Positions 35,088-45,835 of a DNA stretch of 64,000 nucleotides are shown in pieces. Position 1 is the stretch's first letter. Each line of letters opens with the position of its first letter. The position numbers and the translations under genes were made by a program. This DNA is from Rattus norvegicus (Eukaryota > Chordata > Mammalia > Rodentia > Muridae). The notes under the pieces are model-generated. The model made no database searches. It was not told the origin of the DNA and was given only the letters and a program-made list of their open reading frames with translations. The DNA lies in NCBI RefSeq assembly GCF_036323735.1, contig NW_026947400.1, forward strand, positions 1-64,000, given 5' to 3'.

Positions 35088-35532
35088 GTTTAAGTAGCAA
35101 AAAGTTATATATCTCTCTTACATCAAAGTAGTACCTGATCCGAAACCCTTTGTACCTTTTTCTCCGTCTGCCTCAGAACACGTACAGTCGTCTCGATTCT
35201 TTGTTCCCAGGGAGGAGCATCTTTCGGATGTCTCTGGCTTTGCTTGTTTGTGTGGTAATCTCAGGAATCCTGTTCAATGCACCGACCAGAAAACTCCCTC
35301 ACAGGCAGTTGTGCTCTAGGTTCTCCTATCCCTTTCCTTGATTCTAGATGATGCCCATGACTATAGCTCTCTGTCTAGGGTTTGGGGCAGGGAGCTTCTC
35401 TGCAGTTCTCGGTAGACCCCTCATACCCAATCAACTCCCAATCCACCAGTACTCCTGCCTAGATCTCTATCAGAACCCTATTCTGGGAGTGAGAGGGAAG
35501 GAAACTTTCTTCTCAGGTTAATTGAGTTCTAA

Positions 35533-35550
35533 TGTATATGTTGGGCACCA
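35533..35550 (-). promoter_or_regulatory. Primer binding site remnant
   Basis: Just inside the 5' LTR the sense strand reads TGGTGCCCAACATATACA. The first 11 bases match a tRNA-Lys type site with one substitution (C to T at base 4), after which the match fails. The TGGTGCC start would also fit tRNA-Phe, the IAP primer, for seven bases. The primer cannot be settled from this. Confidence 0.7.
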
Positions 35551-35552
35551 TT

Positions 35553-35890
35553 TTCTTGCAATTTTCTCTCCAACCCGAATTGGCCCGTACAAAGAAAATG
35601 CAACTCAATTAATATAAAAACAATCTAGTGTCTAGTTTGGGCTGATCCATTTTACACTGTCCTATTCCTAGCTCCCAAATCCCTCATCTCTTGCACCTTT
35701 TATTTGCCAGGTCTTCAGCTTCTCCTTCTCCCACAACGACTCTCTCCTCTATTCTTTACTTTATCCTCCACCTGACTCCTCCCCTCTCCTGACTCCTCCC
35801 CTCTTGCTCCTGACTCCTCCCTCTGCCCGAATCTCACCCTCTTGCCTTTATTTTACAAATTCAGAAAAAACTTCGAGGCAAACCACAACA
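35553..35890 (-). repeat. 5' LTR of the provirus
   Basis: It begins TGTTGTGGTTTGCC on the sense strand and aligns with 27550-27918. It keeps the AATAAA-like motif near its start and three copies of a GGAGGAGTCAGGAG-type direct repeat. The inner boundary by the primer site is uncertain by a few bases. Confidence 0.92.
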
Positions 35891-35894
35891 TACA

Positions 35895-36085
35895 TGAGTG
35901 TGTCTGTGTGTTTGTGTATGTGTATGTGTGTCTGTGTCTGTGTATTTGTCTGTGTGTGTCTGTGTCTCTCTGTGTGTATGTCTGTTTGTTTAACTGTCTA
36001 TGTCTCTTTGTGTATCTCTGTATCTGTGTGTGTATGTGTGCATGTGTGTGTGTGTGTGTGTGTGTGTGAGTGTGTGTTTGTGTGC
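35895..36085 (+). repeat. TG-rich microsatellite beside the 5' LTR
   Basis: A 190-base interrupted TG/TC run (TGTGTCTGTGT units) starts within five bases of the LTR end. Confidence 0.93.
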
Positions 36086-37914
36086 GTGTGTTAGTCATGC
36101 ATAAGTTAACCCTCCTCACACAGACTTTCTGGATTGCTTTTCTTTTTCAAGGTTGGCGAATCTTTCTCTTGTCCTAAAAGACCACTCTGGTTCTCAACTC
36201 TCTCTGTGAAGCCATGATAGGTTGAGTGATTTTCATGTGTGAGGAGTCTGTCCTATTGAAAATTGCTTTCCTGGATACAATATCACTTGAAAAACAAATC
36301 TCAACATTTACTTTCCTTATTCCGTGATCCCTCGAGGGGATTATACCATTATTATTATTATTATTGTTATTATAATTATTATTATTATTATTATTATTAT
36401 TACAGGATTATTCCATTATACTGTTATCTGCATTGTTACCAGTGTGCTAATGTTCATTGACTGCAGGAAGAAAGATTTTGTTTCATGTGGGTCCCATTGG
36501 ACGGCCACGATTCTGTTCTTGGAACTGAAAGATTTATTTGCATGCTCCCATGAGCAAATACCTGCAAGTACAGAAAGTTCCTTGGTCTTCTACATGAGAG
36601 TGACACCCTCACCTAGTCCTCTGATCTACTTGATAAACAGAAAATTTAGATGGGCAATGAAAAGTATGGTGACCAAAAACCAAGTTAGGGAGAAAGAAGA
36701 CTGTTTTCCACAATGTTGCAGGCTTTGGGGATTGGTAGACATTACATAACCGTCTTTTTATTCATAGCAGGAATAGTCAAAATTATTAATAAAGGCAGAA
36801 ATTTTAACGACATATTTATTCTGGCTAATTTACATTCCCATATTTCATCTCTGAAGCATCATATATCCTCTTTCAGGTTCTTCTTGAAATTCTTTGAAGA
36901 AGTCAAACTGGTATGTGTTTATCTGTTCACATTCATAAAGCATGGCTGATGCTCTATTTATGGACAGATGGCACAACCGTCAAAAGACAAACTGACTTTC
37001 TTGCCAAAGAAATAAATCTTCACCTTCATGGAGGCAGTTATGTTCTTCGGTGCAGAAGTTTAATATCCCATGAGAATGCTTCCTACAGCTACCATTTCCT
37101 GTATATTGTAATATCCTAGGAAATGGCTTTTCTCTTTGCATTTTGTTTAAAGTGTTAAGATCTACAAGAAAGTTTTGACTGTGTGTACTATTTGGAGATG
37201 TTGTCTTTCTTCTTTCCTATAGATGGATTCTGGGTTGTAGATTCTCATACATTTTCTCATCCATCTCTCACAGTAGGGGCTGAAAATGAGATGAGTCTTC
37301 ATCAGGAATAAAGGAAAGAAGACAGGTAATATAATTGATGACTCCCTGATGTGTTTATCCCCTCTGAGTCTGACATGACTGTTGTCATCAACCTGTATAT
37401 CTAAATTTAAATTTGAAACATAGTACACTCACATGAGTTTAACCCTTTGTACTTTTCATTGTGTAAATACTTCCAATAAAGGGAGCTTTAAAATTTATGG
37501 TTGTGTGATGTGTGTAACTCATTTAATAGATCCTCTTGTATAACTTAAAGGAATACGTAAATGTTTTTCCTTCATGTTGAAAGTAATAAAACAGTGTCTC
37601 TTCTAAAAATATATGTAGTAATTTTGACATCTATAAAATTAAATATGTTTATATCTTGCCTAAACATCCACCAGAATTACTTATGAAATACTTCCTATAC
37701 TTACTCAGTGTTTTTTCCTAAATATTGACTTTAAAATGGATTTAGCAGAATAGATATTGAGGAGGATGGAGGGAGGGAGGAAACTGAATGGGAGGGGAGG
37801 GAGGGAAGGGAGTAGACTTTGGAAGAATTAGGTATAGGGAAAGCAGGGAAAAGAGAATGGAAATCACAAGTGTGGAGTGAGCATCTCTAGGAAGTTACAG
37901 AGACCTGGGAAAGG
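36086..37914. other. Unassigned sequence
   Basis: An (ATT)n microsatellite lies at 36347-36402 and a GGGA-rich purine run at 37765-37812. No gene is recognised. An AATAAA is present at 37476, but no exon pattern supports a transcript end. Confidence 0.45.
36347..36402 (+). repeat. (ATT)n microsatellite
   Basis: About 18 ATT units with two interruptions. Confidence 0.93.
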
Positions 37915-38575
37915 CAAGGCTCCAGGGTGTCTATTGGGTGACTCTAGCAATGGTGATACAGATCCTTAATTGGCCACTTCTGTAGCCAGGCATGACTCCC
38001 AGTGATGTGACAAGGACAAAAATTCATCCACAAAACATTCAGTCTAAAATGAATACAGCCTACAAGGCCTTCAGAGACAAAGATAGAGCAGACATGGAAG
38101 GAATGTCCAACGAATGGTTAGCACAGATTGAAACCTAACCCATGGGCAAGCACCAAACTTTGACACTAGTAAAGACACAGCATCATGCTTGCAGACAGAA
38201 TCTAGCATAACTCTTCTCTCAGTGACTCCACCCAACAGCTGAGAGAAACAAGTGTAAATATTCACCACCAAACATTAGCGGGAGCTTGGAGAGTCTTTTG
38301 AGAAAAAAAAAAAAAAACTGGTGAAGAATCGAGGCCTAGGTGATATGAGGGACTCCACAGGAAGACCAATAGTGTCAACTCAAGGGGACTCTCGGGGTCT
38401 GCCAAAGATTGAACCACCAATCAGAGAGTGAACGTGGACTGAACCTGAGCCCCCAGGACATAAGTAGCAAATGTGTCCCTTTGTCTTTTTACAGGTGCCC
38501 CCAGCAATGAGTGTTGGCATCCCATGAAGATGGAGCACCGATTTTGGGATATAAAGTGAGTAAATAAATAAATGA
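37915..38575 (+). mobile_element. Old L1 (Lx-type) 3' UTR, plus strand
   Basis: The order of landmarks is that of an older murine L1 3' UTR: AACATTCAGTCTAAAATGAATACAGCC, CATGGGCAAGCACCAA, GCTTGCAGACAGAATCTAGC, GACTCCACCCAACAGCTGAG, GGAAGACCAATAGTGTCAAC and GATTGAACCACCAATC. It ends with AAGTGAGTAAATAAATAAATG as the decayed poly(A). Confidence 0.82.
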
Positions 38576-38711
38576 ATTTTAAAGAAGCACATATCCCATG
38601 TATAGGAAACATGATTTGGGAATACCCCAATTCTAATTTTTCGATACCTGCATGAAGACAAAGCCTGTGGAGTGCCTATATCCTTAGAGGCCATAATCCT
38701 TTCCATTCTGT

Positions 38712-39372
38712 TCTTCCATCAGAGTCCCCAAGCTCCACCCATGGTTTGACTAGTGGGTTTCTGCATCTGTCTGAGTGAACAGCATAGTGGAGTGTCTCAG
38801 AGGGAAGTCAGGCTATCCTCCTGTCTGCATGCATAGCAGAGTTTCACTAATAGTGTCAGGGATTGGTGCTGATCCATGGGGGACGTCTCAATCTGTACTA
38901 ACCATTGGTTGGCCATTCCTCACTCTCTGCTCTATGCACGGACCCTGCATTTCCTGTGGTCAGAATAAATTTTGGGTCAAAAGATAGTGTCTTTATCACT
39001 CTATTTTGGTTGCTCTCTGGCTACAGGAGGAGGGCTCTTCAGGTTCATATCACTGAGGCTGTGAGTCTCAGCTAAGGAAACACCCAATGATTCTTGGGCA
39101 TCTCTCTTACCCCAGCTCTATGCCTCTTTCTGGATATGACCTCTACCTCCTCACTCCTATCCATCTTGGCTGCTTTTTCCGGACTCAGTAGCAGAGGATG
39201 TGATTAGCATCACAGAGACTGGTTATGTATCATGAGGGGATAACCCTGTGGGGTCAGAAACTCCTCAGAGGATAAAGAGCTGGGAGAAAGATTGAGAAAA
39301 GGGTGAATTGGAGGGGGGCAGTGAACAGCATGTAAAGTGAATAAATAAACAAATACCTGAAAATAATGTAGT
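38712..39372 (+). mobile_element. Old L1 (Lx-type) 3' end with a 5' inversion
   Basis: 38712 to about 39155 reads as the reverse complement of the same 3' UTR block seen at 37915-38330 (CAAGCTCCACCCATGG, CATCTGTCTGAGTGAACAGC, GATTGGTGCTGATCCATGGG). From about 39160 the orientation flips, and the final 3' UTR segment (CTCAGTAGCAGAGGATGTG, GGGGGGCAGTGAACAGC, AAAGTGAATAAATAAAC) runs on the plus strand to the tail. An inverted 5' piece joined to a direct 3' piece is the mark of twin priming during L1 insertion. Confidence 0.72.
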
Positions 39373-39393
39373 CTACTTGAAGGAAAGAAGCAG

Positions 39394-39433
<40 letters not shown>

Positions 39434-39434
39434 G
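39394..39434 (+). repeat. (TG)n microsatellite
   Basis: About 18 TG units ending in TATG variants. Confidence 0.92.
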
Positions 39435-39614
39435 TTGTCTGTGTGAGTATATGTACATGAAGGTAAGAAGCAGTTGTGTGTGTTAATATTAAATTATCAC
39501 ATTTTAGAAAACAGTGGTCTGTACAGAAGACAGGTCAGCTTAGGCACTATATTTACAAAAACTGGTGTTTGCTGAAGATGAAGAAATGATTTGGTGATTT
39601 ATAGCATTATCTCT

Positions 39615-39785
39615 TCTTTCAGAGAACCCGGGACCAATCGCCAGCTCCCATGTGACAGCTCACAGGTGGCTGTAATTTCAGCATCACGGAATCTCACACC
39701 CCCTTCAACCTCCTGGGCACTAGGCATGCATCTGTTGCACAGGTAGACAAGCAGGAAAACACTTACATATGTACAAAAAAAGGTA
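39615..39785 (+). mobile_element. B2/B3-family SINE fragment, plus strand
   Basis: AGAACCCGGGACCAATCGCC, CAGCTCCCATGTGACAGCTC and ACAGGTGGCTGTAATTTCAG follow the B3 body. The usual GGAATCTCACACCCCCTTC and trailing ACTTACATATG complete it. The tRNA-like head is missing or beyond recognition. Confidence 0.72.
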
Positions 39786-42312
39786 CAAAGCAGTTATAGG
39801 TTGACAATATTCGATATACGTGAATATTCAAAGTGATAATCACAATCAAATAAACACTGTATTGATCCATAACACAATCAAAGCGAGGAAAATTTAACAA
39901 TCACCTGAGTCACTTAAAATCTATTTATTTAAAACATTGCCAGAAAAATTTGCAGTAATAAAATTTAAATTTTATTAATATACAAAATAATAAATATTAG
40001 TATACTCATATATAGCTGAAAAAATATACTTTTGCCATATTTGTTTAGCTTTTATAAATATTGCAGATTGTGGTTCAATTGTTGTTGGATTTCGTAGGTG
40101 ATTATTTTCAGGTATTAACCCATAAACTCTGTAAACTCATGAAGAATACATTACAGAAAATGGGGATCTCTTGTGCTGAATCCAAGTAAGTTGCTATCTG
40201 TTTTTTTTCTTGTCTGATCATTTTTCCCTCTGTATATATGAAAAAGGATATTCATGTTCTTGGAATTTTCCAGTTTTGTCAAGCTGATAGCTGGTAGCTG
40301 ATAACTGGAGAATATTTAATTTTTGAGATCATTTTTGAAGCTATTTCTTGATGTCTGCACTCTCAAAGTTGTAGATTTTCAAATGCGTGGCCAAAGGAAC
40401 AGCTATTCAGGGACTAAAAATGCCTTATAACTACTATTATTTTGACTTTTTGAACGAAGAAATCAGAAAGGGATGGTGTTTGGGCTAAGGGACTCTGTGG
40501 GGGAAAACAGGATGGACGACAGCATTTGAGACATAAATAAATTAATAAAAGAAATAAATACAAAAAATAAAGCAGAATTCAAACTATACAGGAAAATCAA
40601 ATTTATTTGATAGGAAACAGTATGGTTTTATATCATAACCTAATTCCTGAATTTTATATACTTTAATCAATCTAATGACTGATTCTCAAAAATCAGAAAA
40701 TTGAAAAAAAACTGTTAAATTAGCACAGCAGGTTGACCAAATCATAACAACAAAGTTTCTAGAACTGTACACTTTCTATGCCCGTATCCAATCCAGAAAT
40801 CCAGTTGACATTTGGTTATGACATACCTTACGTCATTCTGTTCTGTGATAATTCATTACTATTTTTATCTTCTGGGACAACACCTTGGAAGATAAATAAT
40901 TACTTTGCTAGAATGTCTCTGAATTTGGATTTGGCCATTGGTTTTTCTCTTTTATATTGAAATTATATGTACTTGACACAGATACCAAAAACTGTTTCTT
41001 GCTTTGCTTATCGGAGTTAAGCATTAGGAGGTTGCCTGTCATCTTAACAACACCGAATTACAGAGCAATGATATTATTTTAAATTATTTTCCTTTTGTAG
41101 TTAAAATATTTTAATGTATTTTTCTTTTGAATTTCCTTTTGAAGTAATAGAAGTTATAGGAGAATTACTTAAAGCCTATGGAAAGACTGTGTGTCTCTAG
41201 AAAACTTTTGGCTTTGTTTTCAGTTTCATGGTCATTCTTTACTAACATTTTGATCTGAATGGTCCTTACTACATGTAAGTAGACTCAGAACAATGAGTCC
41301 GAACATAATATAATTATTGTCTTTCTGTTTAGGTGATTCATGCCTAAAACATTACTGTAGTTTTAGTGTCATGGTAATTTTTTTAAATGTCTTGCATATT
41401 TTTAGCACACTTAAATGGAATTTTATTTTTGTTTCATTATACTCATAAAGACTCAAGATTCTAATTTCATGTTATTTCATTTTTTTCTTGAATAGCAACC
41501 TGAATCTAATTATTGGACACTAGCTGACTTTTATATTTTATTCTGTCACTTGTAAACCCACTTCAATTACTGTATAATGTGTGCATTCATACGTGTGTGT
41601 GTGTGTGTGTGTGTTCATGCGTGTGTGTGTATGCCTCTGTGTGTGTGCATGAGTGTGTGTGTGTGTGTGTGTGTGTGTGCTTATCTGAAACTATGATATT
41701 GATGTTGAGAATCATCTGGCTGAAATTCTTTTCCCCCACCCTTTAGAAATCAAAAAGTGGAGGAAAGACTACTCCTGTTCCAAAATCATAGACCCTGGGT
41801 GAAGAGAACTGAAGTATGGAATGTCCAAATGATACACAAAGCAGAGATTAACAATTTACTATCCTGAGAACTACTTAGCAGTTCCATTCCAATGCAATTA
41901 ATTTACATGTACTGAGGAATATGGAATTGTAGCATAACGAACTGTGATCAATTACAAACAATTTTTGGAAGAATTCCAAATAGGTAAGAATGGGTACAAT
42001 GTATTTTCAAAGACCCTGAGACATTAGCATGTGGTTTAAACTCTACCCAGATGAAAACGTTTAAGTACTGGACTGATCTACTAAAGTAATTTAGTAGCAA
42101 ACATACTTTACAATTGTTTGCAATTAAACATGGTGTTGAATAAAGAGAACAAACTAAAAAAAAGTTATGTTTCTTAAGTTTCAAGACAGCAAGAAAGAGC
42201 ACAGTGTTTTTCTTTTCTTTCTTTCACAGATTTTGCACCTTATTGAAAGAGCAGTTTGGGATCCTTATTTGCCTATTTATTATCAGAATTTTCTTTGGAC
42301 CCAGAGTTCTTC
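39786..42312. other. Unassigned AT-rich intergenic sequence
   Basis: No gene or clear repeat other than an interrupted (TG)n run at 41596-41680. Confidence 0.5.
41596..41680 (+). repeat. Interrupted (TG)n microsatellite
   Basis: Three TG runs separated by CATGCG, CCTC and CATGAG. Confidence 0.92.
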
Positions 42313-42835
42313 TCAGTGCTGCCTTGATTTCTTGGTTCTTAAGTTATAGATGATGGGGTTCAGCATGGATATCACTGTGGTATGGAAGATGACCAAGAAT
42401 TTATCAACTCCTTGTGGGTGATTAGATTTGGGCTTCAAGTAGTTTTCTCCCAACCCTAGAAGGCAACCTATTCCCCATGAAACAATGGCCAAATGGACAC
42501 ATACCTCACGACTCATTTGGGTTACAAAGTGAAGTGGGGCCATACAGTGGCCAAAAGCCATGACCGTCAATAGGCAGCACTCAGTTATACCAAAAAGTGT
42601 GAAGAAAAACATCTGTGTGTCACAACCCTCCTGAGAGATTCCTCATATCTCACGTACGAGGCTCTCCATACCTTTGGTATGACAGAGCCAGTGTAACCAA
42701 TTTCCTGGATATATAAGTTCACCAGAATGAAGTACATGGGGGTGTGTACAGATGCACTAGTGTAGATAGCAAAGGCTATGAGAGAAGACTGAGGGTGAAG
42801 AGGAGGAAGCATTCTCCGGGAACCTCAAAATTCTT
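42313..42835 (-). pseudogene. Olfactory receptor pseudogene (class II, OR6/OR10-like)
   Basis: Odorant receptors are seven-helix GPCRs of olfactory neurons. Pieces in two frames follow receptor order. ECFLLFTLSLLS matches TM1, then after a frameshift come HTPMYFILVNL and EIGYTGSVIPK (the TM2 signature region). MFFFTLFGITECCLLTVMAF follows (TM3), where the normal DRY motif reads GHC. QMSREVCVHLAIVSWGIGCL matches TM4. At about 42444 the sequence jumps straight to YLKPKSNHPQGVDKF and MLNPIIYNLRTKK, the TM7 NPIIY motif. The TM5-TM6 portion is therefore deleted. With frameshifts, a ruined DRY and the deletion, it cannot encode a receptor. Confidence 0.92.
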
Positions 42836-43610
42836 GGCAATTGCAAAGCATTTGACAGACAAACCCTTTCCCTGCCACAAAGAGCAATTTACAGAATTGA
42901 CACTCATCTCCTGGAAGACAGAGCAGTAAGCCATTAGAAGGATTCTTGCAGAAGAGAGATATTTATTTTTTAACACTTTTAGACACTCAGTTACATCAGA
43001 GTCAAAGTCTTTCTCTGAGGTTACAAAAATCAAATCTTAGAAGTGATTTATTCTCACAGATTTTCATATCTAATACTTTCTCTCTTAACACCAGGGGATT
43101 TTCCAAAGTGTGCTAAGCATTGAGCCAAGTGTCCAAATATTTACAAAGATGGTGCAAACTTGTAGTCCTGGCAATAATGAAGCTCAGGCAGAAGGTTAAC
43201 CATGGGTCTGAGTTCAGTTTCACATGCTGCATAAGCAGTCATTCAAATTAAGGGAAAGAAAACCTTGACTATATCTCAATTTTTTACTCATTCTTATCAT
43301 TAACTAGTTATCAATGTTATGCAGAAAAACAGATCAACCCAGTAATTTCTATGCGTTTGTGTTGCCACAGGTATAGTCACTCCAACCAACCTGTCTGTGT
43401 GTTTTGCCCCGATTATTCTCTGATTCCTATTATGAATATTCAAACCCACACAATAAAGTAATCGTTTCCTCAAGACTCATTATTTTTGAAGATTAAGTAA
43501 AATCAAATAATCATTTGATTAATAAACGAATACTGGTTTTAATTCATAGAATTAAAGGCAAGGCACATCTCAATGTCTGCATCATAATGAGGTCATCAGA
43601 GAAGCTTTTT
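42836..43610. other. Unassigned sequence, possible old B1-like SINE
   Basis: About 43146-43262 resembles a very diverged 7SL-derived B1-type SINE (GATGGTGCAAACTTGTAGTCC, then GAAGCTCAGGCAGAAGG and GGTCTGAGTTCAG). The rest shows nothing. Confidence 0.35.
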
Positions 43611-43627
43611 AAGATGTGTAAATGAGC
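43611..43627 (+). repeat. Target-site duplication, 5' copy, of L1 copy B
   Basis: AAGATGTGTAAATGAGC precedes the L1 5' end and recurs at 50380-50396 after the poly(A). The outermost A's are ambiguous with the tail. Confidence 0.95.
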
Positions 43628-44347
43628 GGCCCGAAGCAGCTCTCTGCTCCCAGACCCGGTGAGAGAGAGACCCAACCGCCTGGTCAGGTGGGCACTCCTG
43701 AGGCTGCAGAGGAGAAGAGACCACCAACACTGCTCACCCCTGCCCAGATCCCTGGCCCAAGAGGAAACTGTATAAGGCTTCTGGGCTCCCGTGGGGGAGG
43801 GTCCAGGAGCGGCAGGACACCTGCCTGAGACACCGCTAGAACCTGAAAGAAAAAGACCGGATAAACAGTTCTCTGCACCCAAATCCCGTAGGAGGGAGAG
43901 CTAAACCTTCAGAGAGGCAGACAAGCCTGGGAAACCAGAAGAGACTGCTTCCTGCACACACATCTCAGCCGCCAGAGGAAAAAGCCAAAGACCATCTGGA
44001 ACCCTGGTGCAATGAAGCTCCCGGAAGGGGCGGCACAGGTCTTCTGGTTGCTGCCGCTGCAGAGAGCCCCTGGGCAGCACCCCACGAGCGAACCTGAGCC
44101 TCGGGACCACAGGTAAGACCAAATTTTCTGCTGCAAGAAAGCTGCCTGGTGAACTCAAGACACAGGCCCACAGGAACAGCTGAAAACCTGTAGAGAGGAA
44201 AAACTACACGCCCGAAAGCAGAACACTCTGTCCCCATAACTGAGTGAAAGAGAGGAAAACAGGTCTACAGCACTCCTGACACAGGCTTATAGGACAGTCT
44301 AGCCACTGTCAGAAATAGCAGAACAAAGTAACACTAGAGATTATCTG
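43628..44347 (+). promoter_or_regulatory. L1 5' UTR and internal promoter region (copy B)
   Basis: It matches the leader of copy A from end to end and is GC-rich. On the minus strand a frame starting MGAENCLSGLF at 43882 stays open across the L1 5' end and into flanking DNA to 43544 (112 codons, of which about 85 are L1-derived). Copy A has the same outward-reading frame. Confidence 0.82.
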
Positions 44348-45776
44348 ATGGCGAGAGGCAAGCGCAGGAACCCAAGCAACAGAAACCAAGACTACATGCC
44401 ATCATCGGAGCCCAATTCTCCCACCAAAACAAACATGGAATATCCAAACACACCAGAAAGGAAAGATCTAGTTTCAAAATCATATTTGATCATGATGCTG
44501 GAGGACTTCAAGAAAGACGTAAAGGAGCCGGATGTAGATCGCTCCTGAGAGACACAGCCAGAATACAGCAAATATAGAGGCGAATGCCAGCAGCAAACCA
44601 CTGAACTGAGAATAGGTCCCCTATTGAAGGAATCAGAGAAAGAACTGGAAGAGCTTGAAGGAACTCGAGACCCCAAAAGTACAACAATGCCAAGCAACCA
44701 GAGCTTCCAGGGACTAAGCCACTACCTAAAGACTATACATGGACTGACCCTGGACTCTGACCCCATAGGTAGCAATGAATATCCTAGTAAGAGCACCAGT
44801 GGAAGGGGAAGCCCTGGGTCCTGCTAAGACTGAACCCCCAGTGAACTAGTCTATGGGGGGAGGGCGGCAATGGGGGGAGGGTTGGGAGGGGAACACCCAT
44901 AAGGAAGGGGAGGGGGAGGGGGATGTTTGCCCGCAAACCGGGAAAGGGAATAACACTCGAAATGTATATAAGAAATACTCAAGTTAATAAAAAAAAAAAT
45001 GGAAATAGAAGCAATCAAGAAAGAACACATGGAAACAACCCTGGATATAGAAAACCAAAAGAAGAGACAAGGAGCTGTAGATACAAGCTTCACCAACAGA
45101 ATACAAGAGATGGAAGAGAGAATCTCAGGAGCAGAAGATTCCATAGAAATCATTGACTCAACTGTCAAAGATAATGTAAAGCAGAAAAAGCTACTGGTCC
45201 AAAACATACAGGAAATCCAGGACTCAATGAGAAGATCAAACCTAAGGATAATAGGTATAGAAGAGAGTGAAGACTCCCAGCTCAAAGGAGCAGTAAATAT
45301 CTTCAACAAAATCATAGAAGAAAACTTTCCTAACCTAAAAAAAGAGATACCCATAGACATACAAGAAGCCTACAGAACTCCAAATAGATTGGACCAGAAA
45401 AGAAACACCTCCCGTCCCATAATTGTCAAAACACCAAACGCACAAAATAAAGAAAATATTAAAAGCAGTAAGGGAAAAATGTCAAGTAACATATAAAGGG
45501 AGACCTATCAGAATCACAACAGACTTCTCGCCAGAAACTATGAAGGCCAGAAGATCCTATACTGATGTCATACAGACCCTAAGAGAACACAAATGCCAGC
45601 CCAGGTTACTGTATCCAGCAAAACTCTCAATTAACATGGATGGAGAAACCAAGATATTCCATGACAAAACCAAATTTACACAATATCTTTCTACAAATCC
45701 AGCACTACAAATGATAATAAATGGTAAAGCCCAACATAAGGAGGCAAGCTATACCCTAGAAGAAGCAAGAAACTAA
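44348..45776 (+). pseudogene. L1 ORF1 pseudogene with internal replacement
   Basis: The first 59 codons (MARGKRRNPSNRNQDY to DFKKDVK) are intact. The frame then enters an L1 3' UTR segment and stops eight codons later. ORF1 sequence resumes at 44999 with MEIEAIKKEHMETTLDIENQ, which corresponds to residue 122 of copy A. Residues about 60-121, the repeat-rich half of the coiled coil, are absent. A second lesion, loss of two bases near 45452 in a GAAAGAATATT context, shifts the frame, and the C-terminal domain continues in another frame to the stop at 45774-45776. No functional trimeric chaperone can come from this copy. Confidence 0.95.
44524..44998 (+). mobile_element. L1 3' UTR fragment with poly(A), nested in ORF1 of copy B
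   Basis: From AGGAGCCGGATGTAGATC to AAGTTAATAAAAAAAAAA this aligns almost base for base with the host element's own 3' end (49923-50379). Orientation is the same. No target duplication is present. Instead about 186 bases of ORF1 are missing compared with copy A. In copy A the equivalent right-hand junction is GAATTAAAAATGG, whose complement TTTTT/AATTC fits the L1 endonuclease nick site. A short L1 insertion with target deletion explains it best. Confidence 0.9.
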
Positions 45777-45835
45777 TCGTCTTGGCAACAAAACAAAGAG
45801 AATGAAAGCACACAAACATAACCTCACATCCAAAT

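Larger units (their letters stand above)
27550..35890 (-). mobile_element. Class II (ERVK, IAP-like) provirus with two LTRs, defective
   Basis: Two LTR copies about 340-370 bp long flank gag, pro and pol in the order expected on the minus strand. A primer-binding-site remnant lies inside the 5' LTR and a polypurine tract inside the 3' LTR. Capsid, nucleocapsid, protease, RT (YMDD), RNase H and integrase are all recognisable, each broken by frameshifts or stops. No env is seen in the roughly 2 kb between integrase and the 3' LTR. By eye the two LTRs differ at about one base in ten, plus a ~30-base length difference, so the insertion is old. The 6-base flanks (GCAGTT and TACATG) do not match. 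Confidence 0.93.

Noticed and set aside
35804..36094. Cys/Val-rich frame of 96 codons
   Set aside because: It is translation of the LTR end and the TG microsatellite.
43622..43828. Sense-strand small frame at the very 5' end of both young L1s (also 3556-3765)
   Set aside because: In both copies the ATG lies in flanking DNA (in copy B inside the target duplication), so it would not be in an L1 transcript started at the 5' end.
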